64,000 nt of DNA from Actinotalea endophytica (lineage in GTDB: Bacteria; Actinomycetota; Actinomycetes; Actinomycetales; Cellulomonadaceae), in assembly GCF_025717005.1 (NCBI RefSeq), contig NZ_JAOVZU010000003.1, positions 62,001-126,000 of the forward strand, given 5' to 3'. The notes below the pieces were generated by a model that saw only the letters and a program-made list of their open reading frames with translations, was not told the DNA's origin and did not search any database. Position numbers and translations under genes: made by a program. Positions within the stretch are counted from its first letter, which is position 1. Each line of letters starts with the position of its first letter. Positions 36,484-44,485 of this stretch are shown piece by piece.

Positions 36484-38184
36484 TCAGCCGACCGGTGCGG
36501 GCGCTGTGGCCCAGGGCGGTGTGACCAGCCGCCACACCTGCGCGTTCACCATGCGATCGATCTCGGTGTAGAAGTTGATCGCGCCCTTGAAGCCCGCGTA
36601 GGGGCCGCCGGAGTCGTAGTTGTGCAGCTGCTTGCAGGGCACGCCCATCTTCTCGATGACGTACTTGTCCTTGATCCCGGAGCAGACGACGGCCGGCTGG
36701 TACTCGGCGATGAGGCGCTCGAGCTCGGCGTGGCTGATGTCGTCGACCACCATGGCGCCCTTGGCCATCTGCGCCATCATCCCGTCGTACTCGCCGAGCC
36801 GGACGCCGCGCTCCGCGAGCTCGGCGATCTCGTCCGGGCTCTTGCGCTGCTCGTAGGCGTCCGGGTCGGCCGCGACGGTGAGCTCCTCGATGTTCTTCGA
36901 GTCGGCGTCGACGGTGATCGTCGGCATGACGACGCTGCCCTCGTAGTCGTCGCGGTGCGCGAACTCGTACCCCGCCGCGACCACCGGCATGCCGATGTCG
37001 GCGAACAGCGACTGGTAGTGGTGGGCTCGGGACCCGCCCACGTAGAGCATGACCGGCTTGCCGCCGACCCGGCTGAGCACCTCGGCCCGGACCGGCTCGA
37101 GGGCGGCCAGCTCCTCGGCGATCACCTGCTCGACCCGGTCGATCAGCACGGCGTCGTCGAAGTACCGCGCGATCTTCCGCAGCGACTTGGCGGTCGCCTC
37201 GGCGCCGATGAAGTTCACCTTGAGCCACGGGATGCCGTACTTGGTCTCCATCATCTCGGCCATGTAGTTGATCGAGCGGTGGCACATCACGAGGTTGAGG
37301 TTGGCGTCCGCCGAGCGCGCCAGGTCGGAGTACTGGGCGTTGCCGCTGAACGTCGAGACCAGCTCGATGCCGCACCGTGCGAAGACCCGCTCGAGCTCGA
37401 ACGCGTCGCCGCCGATGTTGTACTCGCCGAGCAGGTTGACCCGGATCGGGTTGACCTTGAGCTCGTCGGGCAGCTGCTCGGTGCCGACCACGTGCTTGAA
37501 CAGCCCGTTGTTGGCGATGTGGTGGCCGGCGCTCTGGCTGACGCCCTTGTAGCCCTCGCAGGAGAACCCGAACACGTTGATGCCGAGCTCCTCGCGGGCC
37601 TGGGCCGCGACGGCGTGCACGTCGTCGCCGATCAGGCCGACCGGGCAGGTCGCGAAGACGGCGATCGCCTTGGGGTGGAGCAGCTCGTAGGCCTCGCGGA
37701 TCGCGGCGAGCAGCTTCTTCTCACCGCCGAAGATGATCTCGTTCTCGGTCATGTCGGTGGTGAACGTGTAGGGCAGGTAGTTCGCCTCGCCCTCGGGGAC
37801 GATGGCCTGGTTGCGCCGCGTCATCCACGAGTAGTACGAGCAGCCGACCGGTCCGTGCACGATGTGCACGATGTCGGTCACCGGACCGAGGACCACGCCC
37901 TTGCAGCCCGCGTAGCAGCACCCTCGCTGGGTGATGATGCCCGGCACGGTGCGCGAGTTGGCCTCGATCGTCGGGATCGTGGACGGGTCGTTGACCCGGA
38001 TGTGCTTGGACCGCTTGCGTCCCACCTTCGGCGGGTACGACTCGACGAGCGCGGTGGCGAGCGCGGCTCCGTCCGGGGTGTCCCGCGGCAGCGGGACGGC
38101 CAGCTCCGGGCCCAGCTCGCGGTTCGCCACCGCGAGCTGCGCCGCCGAGATCTGGTCCAGCTCGGTCATGGGATCAGGGTTCAT
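36484..38184 (-). CDS. nifD: nitrogenase molybdenum-iron protein alpha chain, clostridial type
   Basis: The product has 566 residues. P-cluster ligands C90, C115 (GPVGC) and C180 (ATC) are present; FeMo-co ligands C301 (NLVMCHRS) and H521 (KQLHNYDSGGPY) are present, as are Q217 and H221, equivalent to the Azotobacter Gln191 and His195. Starting at YEFAHRDDYEG (about residue 407) there is an extra block to about residue 465 that resembles the insertion of Clostridium pasteurianum NifD. ATG 38184 is chosen for its GGGAG; the second ATG (38169) has none. It follows nifH by 27 bases. Mo-type rather than V- or Fe-only nitrogenase, since no delta subunit gene is present. Confidence 0.97.
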   Translation of the reverse strand: MNPDPMTELDQISAAQLAVANRELGPELAVPLPRDTPDGAALATALVESYPPKVGRKRSKHIRVNDPSTIPTIEANSRTVPGIITQRGCCYAGCKGVVLGPVTDIVHIVHGPVGCSYYSWMTRRNQAIVPEGEANYLPYTFTTDMTENEIIFGGEKKLLAAIREAYELLHPKAIAVFATCPVGLIGDDVHAVAAQAREELGINVFGFSCEGYKGVSQSAGHHIANNGLFKHVVGTEQLPDELKVNPIRVNLLGEYNIGGDAFELERVFARCGIELVSTFSGNAQYSDLARSADANLNLVMCHRSINYMAEMMETKYGIPWLKVNFIGAEATAKSLRKIARYFDDAVLIDRVEQVIAEELAALEPVRAEVLSRVGGKPVMLYVGGSRAHHYQSLFADIGMPVVAAGYEFAHRDDYEGSVVMPTITVDADSKNIEELTVAADPDAYEQRKSPDEIAELAERGVRLGEYDGMMAQMAKGAMVVDDISHAELERLIAEYQPAVVCSGIKDKYVIEKMGVPCKQLHNYDSGGPYAGFKGAINFYTEIDRMVNAQVWRLVTPPWATAPAPVG

Positions 38185-38211
38185 GGATCGCTCCCGTCGA
38201 GGCCGTGCCGG

Positions 38212-39327
<1,116 letters not shown>

Positions 39328-40011
39328 CTACGGCGCGGCGTCCGCACCTGCGGCGGACGTCCCGCGGCACGGCGAACCGAAGCTCAGCGACACGACCCGG
39401 TCCGCCAGCTCGCGTGCGTCCTGCGGGTCGTGCGTCACGAGCACCGTCGGGCGCGTGCCGTCCAGCACCTCCGAGCGCAGCAGGTCGCGGACGGCCGGTC
39501 GGCTCGCGAGGTCGAGAGCCGCGAACGGCTCGTCGAGCAGCACCACGTCGGGGGCGCACGCCAGCGACCTGGCGAGCGCGACCCGCTGCGCCTGCCCGCC
39601 GGACAGCTGCGCACCGCAGCGCCGGCCGCAGTCGGCCACACCGAGTCGATCGAGCCACCCTGCCGCTCGGCGTCGCGCCTCGCGCCGGCGCACGCCCGCG
39701 GCCCGCAGGCCGAACGCGACGTTCTCGAGGGCCGACAGGTGCGGGAAGACGAGGTGCTGCTGGAAGACCAGGCCGCAGCGGCGTCGTTCCGGCGGGACGT
39801 GCGTGCCGGCCCGCACGTCGCTCAGGACGCGGCCGCCCAGGCGCACGTGACCGTCGTCGAGCCGGACGAGCCCCGCAACGGCGTGCAGGAACGTGGTCTT
39901 GCCGGCGCCGTTGGACCCGACCAGCGCGACCGTCTCGCCCGGTTCGACCGCCAGCGCGAGGTCCAGGACGAAGTCGGCGCGCCGGACGACGACGTGCGCA
40001 TCGAGACTCAT
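39328..40011 (-). CDS. modC: molybdate ABC transporter ATP-binding protein
   Basis: The product has 227 residues. Walker A LVGSNGAGKTT, the signature LSGGQAQRVALARSLA, Walker B VVLLDEPFAALD and H-loop LVTHDPQDARELADR are all present. It lacks the C-terminal MOP/TOBE domain of classical ModC; the TOBE domain is instead on the separate regulator at 41655-42062. It powers molybdate uptake for FeMo-co. ATG at 40009-40011 overlaps the modB stop by ATGA. Confidence 0.88.
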   Translation of the reverse strand: MSLDAHVVVRRADFVLDLALAVEPGETVALVGSNGAGKTTFLHAVAGLVRLDDGHVRLGGRVLSDVRAGTHVPPERRRCGLVFQQHLVFPHLSALENVAFGLRAAGVRRREARRRAAGWLDRLGVADCGRRCGAQLSGGQAQRVALARSLACAPDVVLLDEPFAALDLASRPAVRDLLRSEVLDGTRPTVLVTHDPQDARELADRVVSLSFGSPCRGTSAAGADAAP

Positions 40012-40862
40012 GAGGGCCCTCCCGACGGCCTGAGCCAGCGCGACCGGAGCGCGACCAGGACGGCCACGGAGGTGACGATCAGGACCAGCGACAGCGCGAC
40101 GGCGAGCTCCGGGTCGCTCTCCATGGCGAGGTAGATCGCGAGCGGCATGGTGCGGGTCACGCCGGGGAGGCTGCCCGCGAACGTCACGGTGGCGCCGAAC
40201 TCGCCCATCGCGCGAGCGAAGCACAGCACCGCGCCGGCGACGACACCCGGCCCGACCAGCGGCAGGGTCACCCGGCGGAACACGTACCACCGCGACGCAC
40301 CGAGCGTCGCCGCGGCCCGCTCGAGGCTGACGTCGGCGCTGCGCAGCGCACCGTCCACCGACAGGACCAGGAACGGCATCGCGACGAAGGCCTCGGCGAT
40401 CACCACCGCGCCCGTCGTGAACGGGATGCTCACGCCGAGCCAGGCGTCGAGGTGCCGGCCGACCAGACCCCGCCGCCCGAGCAGCGCGAGCAGTGCGACA
40501 CCACCGACCACGGGCGGGAGCACCATCGGCACGGTCACGACCGAGCGCACCACGCCCCGGCACGGCAGGGTCGTGCGGGCGAGCGCCCACGCCAGGGGGA
40601 CGCCGAGCACCAGGCACAGCGCGGTGGCCGCGGTGGCCGTACGCAGCGAGAGCCACAGCGCCTCGAGCGCCGGTCCCGAGACGGCGAGGCCCAGCAGGCG
40701 GCCCCACGGCGCGCCGAGCAGCAGGGCGACGAAGGGGGCGACGACGAACACGAGTCCGGTCCCGGCGAGCAGGGCGAGCCCGACCGAGGTGCGCTCGCGT
40801 GGCCGACGCGCGGTCCCGACCGGCCGCGGCCCCGGGCTCCTGGCGACGCCGGTCTCAACCAT
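40008..40862 (-). CDS. modB: molybdate ABC transporter permease
   Basis: The product has 284 residues and about six helices. The N-terminus is basic. The permease signature is RAAATLGASRWYVFRRVTLPLVGPGVVAGAVLCFARAMGEFGATVTFAGS, the classic ModB/CysT EAA loop followed by the GEFGAT motif of molybdate/sulfate permeases. The ATG at 40860-40862 overlaps the modA stop by eight bases. Molybdate rather than sulfate is inferred from modA and from the nif neighbourhood. Confidence 0.9.
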   Translation of the reverse strand: MVETGVARSPGPRPVGTARRPRERTSVGLALLAGTGLVFVVAPFVALLLGAPWGRLLGLAVSGPALEALWLSLRTATAATALCLVLGVPLAWALARTTLPCRGVVRSVVTVPMVLPPVVGGVALLALLGRRGLVGRHLDAWLGVSIPFTTGAVVIAEAFVAMPFLVLSVDGALRSADVSLERAAATLGASRWYVFRRVTLPLVGPGVVAGAVLCFARAMGEFGATVTFAGSLPGVTRTMPLAIYLAMESDPELAVALSLVLIVTSVAVLVALRSRWLRPSGGPS

Positions 40863-41658
40863 CGACACCGGCGCTCTCCGGCGAGCCGAACCCGGCCGCC
40901 GCCAGCACCGCCTGGCCGGGTTCGGCCAGCACGTACTCGACGAAGGCACGAGCGAGGTCGGGCTCGTCGGTGCCCGTCACGACGGAGATCCAGTAGTCGT
41001 TGCGGACCACGTCGGCCCCGGCCACGTCGATGCCCTCGACGTCGTCACCGGCACTCGCGACGTCGGTGCGGTACACGAGGCCCGCGTCGACCTCGCCCAG
41101 GATCACCTTCGTCAGCACGGCCCGGACGTCCTGCTCGTAGGTGTCCGGCGCCGCGGTCACACCCGCGCCGGCGAGGACCGCGGCGGCGGCCGCCCCGCAC
41201 GGCACCTCCTCGGCGCACAGCGCGACGGTCAGCCCGGGGTCGGCGAGGTCGGCGAGCCCGGTGACGCCGCCCGGGTTGCCCGCCGGCACCGCGATCTCGA
41301 GCGTGTTGGTGGTGAAGACCTCGGGCGGCCCGGTCATCGCCGCGGCGGTGTCCATGGTCGCGGTGCTCGCGGTCGCGAGCACGTCGGCCGGCGCCCCGGC
41401 GATCACCTGCTGGGCGAGCACCGCGGAGCCGGCGAAGCTGAACGACACCGTGACGCCCGGGTTGGCCGCCTCGAAGGCGTCGCCGATCTCGGCGAACACG
41501 TCGGTGAGCGACGCCGCGGCCAGCACGGTGAGCTCGCCGCCGTCCTCGGACCGCTCGTGCCCGTCCGGGCCGGAGCACGCCGTGATGCCCAGCACGAGGG
41601 CCCCGAGGGCCACCCCCACGGCCATCGAGCCACGAGCCGCTGCTGCCGGTCGCCTCAA
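40855..41658 (-). CDS. modA: molybdate-binding lipoprotein
   Basis: The product has 267 residues. A lipoprotein signal (SMAVGVALGALVLGITAC, Cys28) leads into a ModA fold: LTVLAAASLTDVFAEIGDAFEAANPGVTVSFSFAGS, with the oxyanion-binding Ser residues, and DVLATAS. The start is read as TTG at 41656-41658, overlapping the regulator stop (TTGA); an internal ATG at 41622 would shorten the positive n-region. It captures molybdate outside the membrane and delivers it to ModBC. Confidence 0.9.
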   Translation of the reverse strand: MRRPAAAARGSMAVGVALGALVLGITACSGPDGHERSEDGGELTVLAAASLTDVFAEIGDAFEAANPGVTVSFSFAGSAVLAQQVIAGAPADVLATASTATMDTAAAMTGPPEVFTTNTLEIAVPAGNPGGVTGLADLADPGLTVALCAEEVPCGAAAAAVLAGAGVTAAPDTYEQDVRAVLTKVILGEVDAGLVYRTDVASAGDDVEGIDVAGADVVRNDYWISVVTGTDEPDLARAFVEYVLAEPGQAVLAAAGFGSPESAGVDG

Positions 41659-42062
41659 CGCCGGTTCCCGGGAGCGTCCACGATCACTCCGGTGGCCTTG
41701 ACCCGTGCGACGGCCAGCACCCCCTGCTCGAGGCCCAGCTCGTCGGCGGCCTCGCGGCTCATCAGCGACACCACTCGGTGCGGACCCGCCTGGATCTCGA
41801 CCTGGGCCATCACCCCGTCGCGCAGCACGCTCGTGACGAGCCCGGTGAACGAGTTCCGGGCCGAGGACGCGGCCCGGTAGTCCTCGGGAGGAGACGCGGC
41901 CAGCTCCTGCGCCAGACGTGCCAGGTCGCGCCCGTCGACCGTGATCGGACCGCCGCGATCGGACCGCCCCGCAACGAGGCGACCGGCGTCGATCCAGCGA
42001 CGGATGGTGTCGTCACTGACACACAGGAGCCCTGCTGCTTCGGATACTCGATAGCTCGGCAT
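41655..42062 (-). CDS. HTH plus TOBE (molybdenum-binding) regulator
   Basis: The product has 135 residues. The N-terminal part is an excisionase/MerR-like helix-turn-helix (YRVSEAAGLLCVSDDTIRRWIDAGRLVAG), and the C-terminal part is a single Mop/TOBE domain (SARNSFTGLVTSVLRDGVMAQVEIQAGPHRVVSLMSREAADELGLEQGVLAVARVKATGVIV) that binds molybdate or tungstate. It is the first gene of the mod operon and probably senses intracellular molybdate to control modABC; it might also act on the nif promoter 3 kb downstream, but that is speculation. Confidence 0.85.
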   Translation of the reverse strand: MPSYRVSEAAGLLCVSDDTIRRWIDAGRLVAGRSDRGGPITVDGRDLARLAQELAASPPEDYRAASSARNSFTGLVTSVLRDGVMAQVEIQAGPHRVVSLMSREAADELGLEQGVLAVARVKATGVIVDAPGNRR

Positions 42063-42210
42063 GAAGCGAGGGTGCGGGCGAAGGAATGCCGCTGACGCGG
42101 GCCGTTGGTCCCGAATACGCCGCTGGATCAGGCCATTCTTGCCGTTCGACCCGCGGATGCGTCTCCATGGTCAACATGGTGTTTCGGCAATGTTTTGCAA
42201 ACGCGTTCCA
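42063..42210 (-). promoter_or_regulatory. upstream region of the mod operon
   Basis: These 148 bases lie between the mod regulator start and the 3' end of arr. They hold the inverted repeat CCATG-GTCAA-CATGG (42165-42179) and the palindrome TTTGCAAA (42194-42201), both candidate operator sites. On the minus strand TTGACC (42169-42174) could be a -35, but no good -10 follows at the right distance. Confidence 0.35.
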
Positions 42211-42672
42211 TCAGTCCTCGATGACGTCGAGGCCCTGCTCGCGCAGCTGCGCCAGATGGTCGAGCATGCCCTTCAGCACCTCGGGCGCGTGCCCCTCCCA
42301 GTGCGCCACCTCGCCGACGACGCGCAGCGGGTGACGGGTCCGGTAGGACTGCGTGGGGTTGCCCGGGAACCGCTTGTCGGTGACGTTCGGGTCGTCCTCG
42401 AACGGACCGGTCGGCTCGACGACGTAGATGTGGCCGCGCCCGTCACTGCCGGCGAGCGCCGTGGCCAGCTCGGCGCCCCACGCGGCCGTCTCCACCAGCG
42501 CGGTGAAGTAGATGTTGTTCGACACCCTGCCCTGCTGGAAGTTCGACCCGCGGCCGGCGACGAGCTCGGCGCCGGTCCCCAGCGCGAACCGGGTGCCGTG
42601 GTAGAAGGGCCCGCCGACGTGGGCACAGTGGTCGTAGGTCACCGGCGTGCGCTCGGGTCCGTCCTGGCTCAT
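42211..42672 (-). CDS. arr: rifampin ADP-ribosyltransferase
   Basis: The product has 153 residues, the usual length. The Arr signature is nearly continuous: GGPFYHGTRFALGTG, GRVSNNIYFTALVETAAWGAE, GRGHIYVVEPTGPFEDDPN and KRFPGNPTQSYRTRHPLRVVG. Arr uses NAD+ to ADP-ribosylate rifamycins and inactivates them; chromosomal copies are common in actinobacteria. ATG at 42670-42672 has GGGGGAG seven bases upstream. It lies between the mod operon and the PadR operon, with no sign of a mobile element around it. Confidence 0.93.
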   Translation of the reverse strand: MSQDGPERTPVTYDHCAHVGGPFYHGTRFALGTGAELVAGRGSNFQQGRVSNNIYFTALVETAAWGAELATALAGSDGRGHIYVVEPTGPFEDDPNVTDKRFPGNPTQSYRTRHPLRVVGEVAHWEGHAPEVLKGMLDHLAQLREQGLDVIED

Positions 42673-42907
42673 GGAGGTCTCCCCCTCGATCGCTCGTCTC
42701 ATCATGTCCCGTGCCACCCACGCGAGTCGCGGCGGGCACGAGCGGGTGAAATCGGCGCGGCGGGCCCCGCAGCCCCGCACGGCGCAGTACGTTCGTTCTC
42801 GCGAGGCCCGCTCCGTCCCCCTGCGAGCGCGGCCTCGCGCCATGTCCGGGGGTCGATCCGGAACCGGCGCCGTGGCTCGGCGCCACCAGTCGGCACCCGC
42901 TCGAGCC

Positions 42908-42991
42908 GGCCGCGCCGACGGCGGCCTCTCGAGCGTGCCACGCCGACGGCGCCATCTCGGACCGGCCGCGCCGACAGCGGCACCCGTCCGG
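42908..42991. repeat. three degenerate 28-bp tandem units
   Basis: GCCGAC recurs at 42914, 42942 and 42970, exactly 28 bases apart. Units one and two share about 20 of 28 positions (consensus core GCCRCGCCGACGGCG); the third is less similar. The function is unknown; it could be replication slippage or spaced protein sites. Confidence 0.45.
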
Positions 42992-43002
42992 CGCAGTGCT
43001 CC

Positions 43003-43051
43003 TTGACGCCGGGTACCTACTGAGTATCCTCGCCGCGTACTTACCGGGTAA
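43003..43051 (+). promoter_or_regulatory. promoter and palindromic operators of the PadR-ABC operon
   Basis: TTGACG (43003-43008) and TATCCT (43025-43030) are 16 bases apart and form a good sigma-70-type promoter. TACTGAGTA (43018-43026) is a palindrome overlapping the -10, and TTACCGGGTAA (43041-43051) is a second one downstream. Both share the TAC/GTA arms of PadR operators, so autoregulation is likely. Confidence 0.6.
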
Positions 43052-43067
43052 AGGTTGGGAGCGTCGG

Positions 43068-43718
43068 GTGTCGATCCGGCACGGAATCATCGCGCTGCTC
43101 GCCGAGCAGGACATGCACGGCTACCAGCTGAAGGTCGAGTTCGAGCGGCGCACCGGCGGCACCTGGCCGGTCAACATCGGGCAGATCTACACCACCGTCC
43201 AGCGCCTGGTGCGCGACGGCCTGGTGCTGCCGGCGCCCGGCGAACGGTCCGACGACCGCGCCGACGTCGAGCGCTTCACGCTCACCGACGCCGGGCGTGC
43301 GCAGGCGACGGTCTGGTGGTCGACACCCGTCGAGCGAGGGGCCCCGGCGCGCGACGAGCTGGCCATCAAGCTCGCGCTCGCGGTGACGGCTCCGGGCGTG
43401 GACGTGCGCGACGTCGTGCAGGCCCAGCGCACCGAGTCGATGCGTGCCCTGCACGACTTCACCCGGCTCAAGGCGGCCCAGCCGCAGACCGACGACCTGG
43501 GTGCCGACCTGGCCTGGTCCCTGGTGCTCGACCATCTGGTGTTCGACGCCGAGGCCGAGGTGCGCTGGCTCGACCACGTCGAGGCACGCGTCGCGCGCGC
43601 CTCCCTGCACCCACGGCCGTCCCCCCGGCCCACGGACGACCCGGCGGCGGGGGGGGCGGGGGGCGGCCGCGCCCGGCGGCGGTCGGGGGCCCCCCCCCCC
43701 GGGGGGCGCCGACGATGA
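43068..43718 (+). CDS. PadR family transcriptional regulator
   Basis: The product has 216 residues. The winged helix is typical of PadR: SIRHGIIALLAEQDMHGYQLKVEFERRTGGTWPVNIGQIYTTVQRLVRDGLV. A C-terminal helical dimerisation region runs to about residue 180. The last 25 or so residues (PAAGGAGGGRARRRSGAPPP) are encoded by long G and C runs and look unlike a normal PadR tail. GTG 43068 is chosen since the domain begins at once. The stop overlaps the ABC ATPase start (ATGA). It probably represses its own operon until a toxic compound binds. Confidence 0.88.
   Translation: MSIRHGIIALLAEQDMHGYQLKVEFERRTGGTWPVNIGQIYTTVQRLVRDGLVLPAPGERSDDRADVERFTLTDAGRAQATVWWSTPVERGAPARDELAIKLALAVTAPGVDVRDVVQAQRTESMRALHDFTRLKAAQPQTDDLGADLAWSLVLDHLVFDAEAEVRWLDHVEARVARASLHPRPSPRPTDDPAAGGAGGGRARRRSGAPPPGGRRR
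43649..43706 (+). repeat. G/C homopolymer cluster at the padR 3' end
   Basis: The cluster has G8 (43649-43656), G6 (43658-43663), then G5-C11-G6 (43685-43706). The C11 run is at 43690-43700, 15 bases before the ATPase start codon. It may be a slippage-prone (phase-variable) tract or an assembly error. Confidence 0.7.
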
Positions 43719-44485
43719 TCGCCGCGCCGGACTCCCCCGGCCTGGTCGGGCCGGTGGTGCTGAGCATGAAGATGGCGCACCGGACGCACGGCGAGGGCGC
43801 CACCGCGGTGCACGCCCTGCGCGGGGTGGACCTCGAGGTCCGCCTCGGTGAGCTCGTCGCCGTGATGGGACCGTCCGGCTCGGGCAAGTCGACCCTGCTG
43901 AACCTCGCCGGCGGCCTCGACACCCCCACCCAGGGCACGGTGACCCTTGCGGGGGCGGAGCTGTCCGCGATGGACCCGCGCGCCCGCGCCCGGGTGCGCC
44001 GGCGCAGCGTCGGGTACGTGTTCCAGGACTTCAACCTGATCCCGGCGCTCACCGCGGCGGAGAACGTCTCGCTGCCTCGTGAGCTGGACGGGGTCGGTAC
44101 CCGCCCGGCCCGCGAGGAGGCCCTGGTCGCGATGGCCGAGATCGGCATCGAGGACCTGGCCGACCGGTTCCCGGACGAGCTGTCCGGGGGCCAGCAGCAG
44201 CGGATCGCCATCGCCCGGGCGCTGGTCGGCCCGCGTCGGATGGTGCTCGCGGACGAACCGACCGGGGCGCTCGACTCGGCGGCCGGCGAGGACGTGATGC
44301 GCGTGCTCCGCGCCCGCGTCGACCGCGGGGCCGGCGGTCTCCTGGTGACCCACGAGCCGCGGTTCGCCGCGTGGGCGGACCGGACGGTCTTCCTGCGCGA
44401 CGGCATGGTGGTGGACACCACCGGCGGCGCGTCGGGCCCGGAGTCGCTGCTGGCCGGTGGTGGTCGGCACCGGGGCGATCGGTGA
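43715..44485 (+). CDS. ABC transporter ATP-binding protein (MacB/LolD type)
   Basis: The product has 256 residues. Walker A MGPSGSGKSTLLNLAGGLD, YVFQDFNLIPALTAAENV (Q-loop), signature LSGGQQQRIAIARALVGPR and Walker B MVLADEPTGALDS match the MacB/LolD/FtsE-like group that partners with FtsX-type permeases. The usual H-loop His is in LLVTHEPRFAAWADR. Its start overlaps padR and its stop overlaps the permease start, so the three genes form one coupled operon. Confidence 0.92.
   Translation: MIAAPDSPGLVGPVVLSMKMAHRTHGEGATAVHALRGVDLEVRLGELVAVMGPSGSGKSTLLNLAGGLDTPTQGTVTLAGAELSAMDPRARARVRRRSVGYVFQDFNLIPALTAAENVSLPRELDGVGTRPAREEALVAMAEIGIEDLADRFPDELSGGQQQRIAIARALVGPRRMVLADEPTGALDSAAGEDVMRVLRARVDRGAGGLLVTHEPRFAAWADRTVFLRDGMVVDTTGGASGPESLLAGGGRHRGDR

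Larger units (their letters stand above)
42673..43067. other. 395-base gene-free region: arr upstream, short tandem repeats, PadR promoter
   Basis: No gene is seen here. The first part (to about 42720) is the arr leader. A degenerate tandem repeat lies at 42908-42991, and the PadR promoter with two palindromes is at 43003-43051. The rest is very GC-rich DNA without recognisable structure. Confidence 0.5.
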
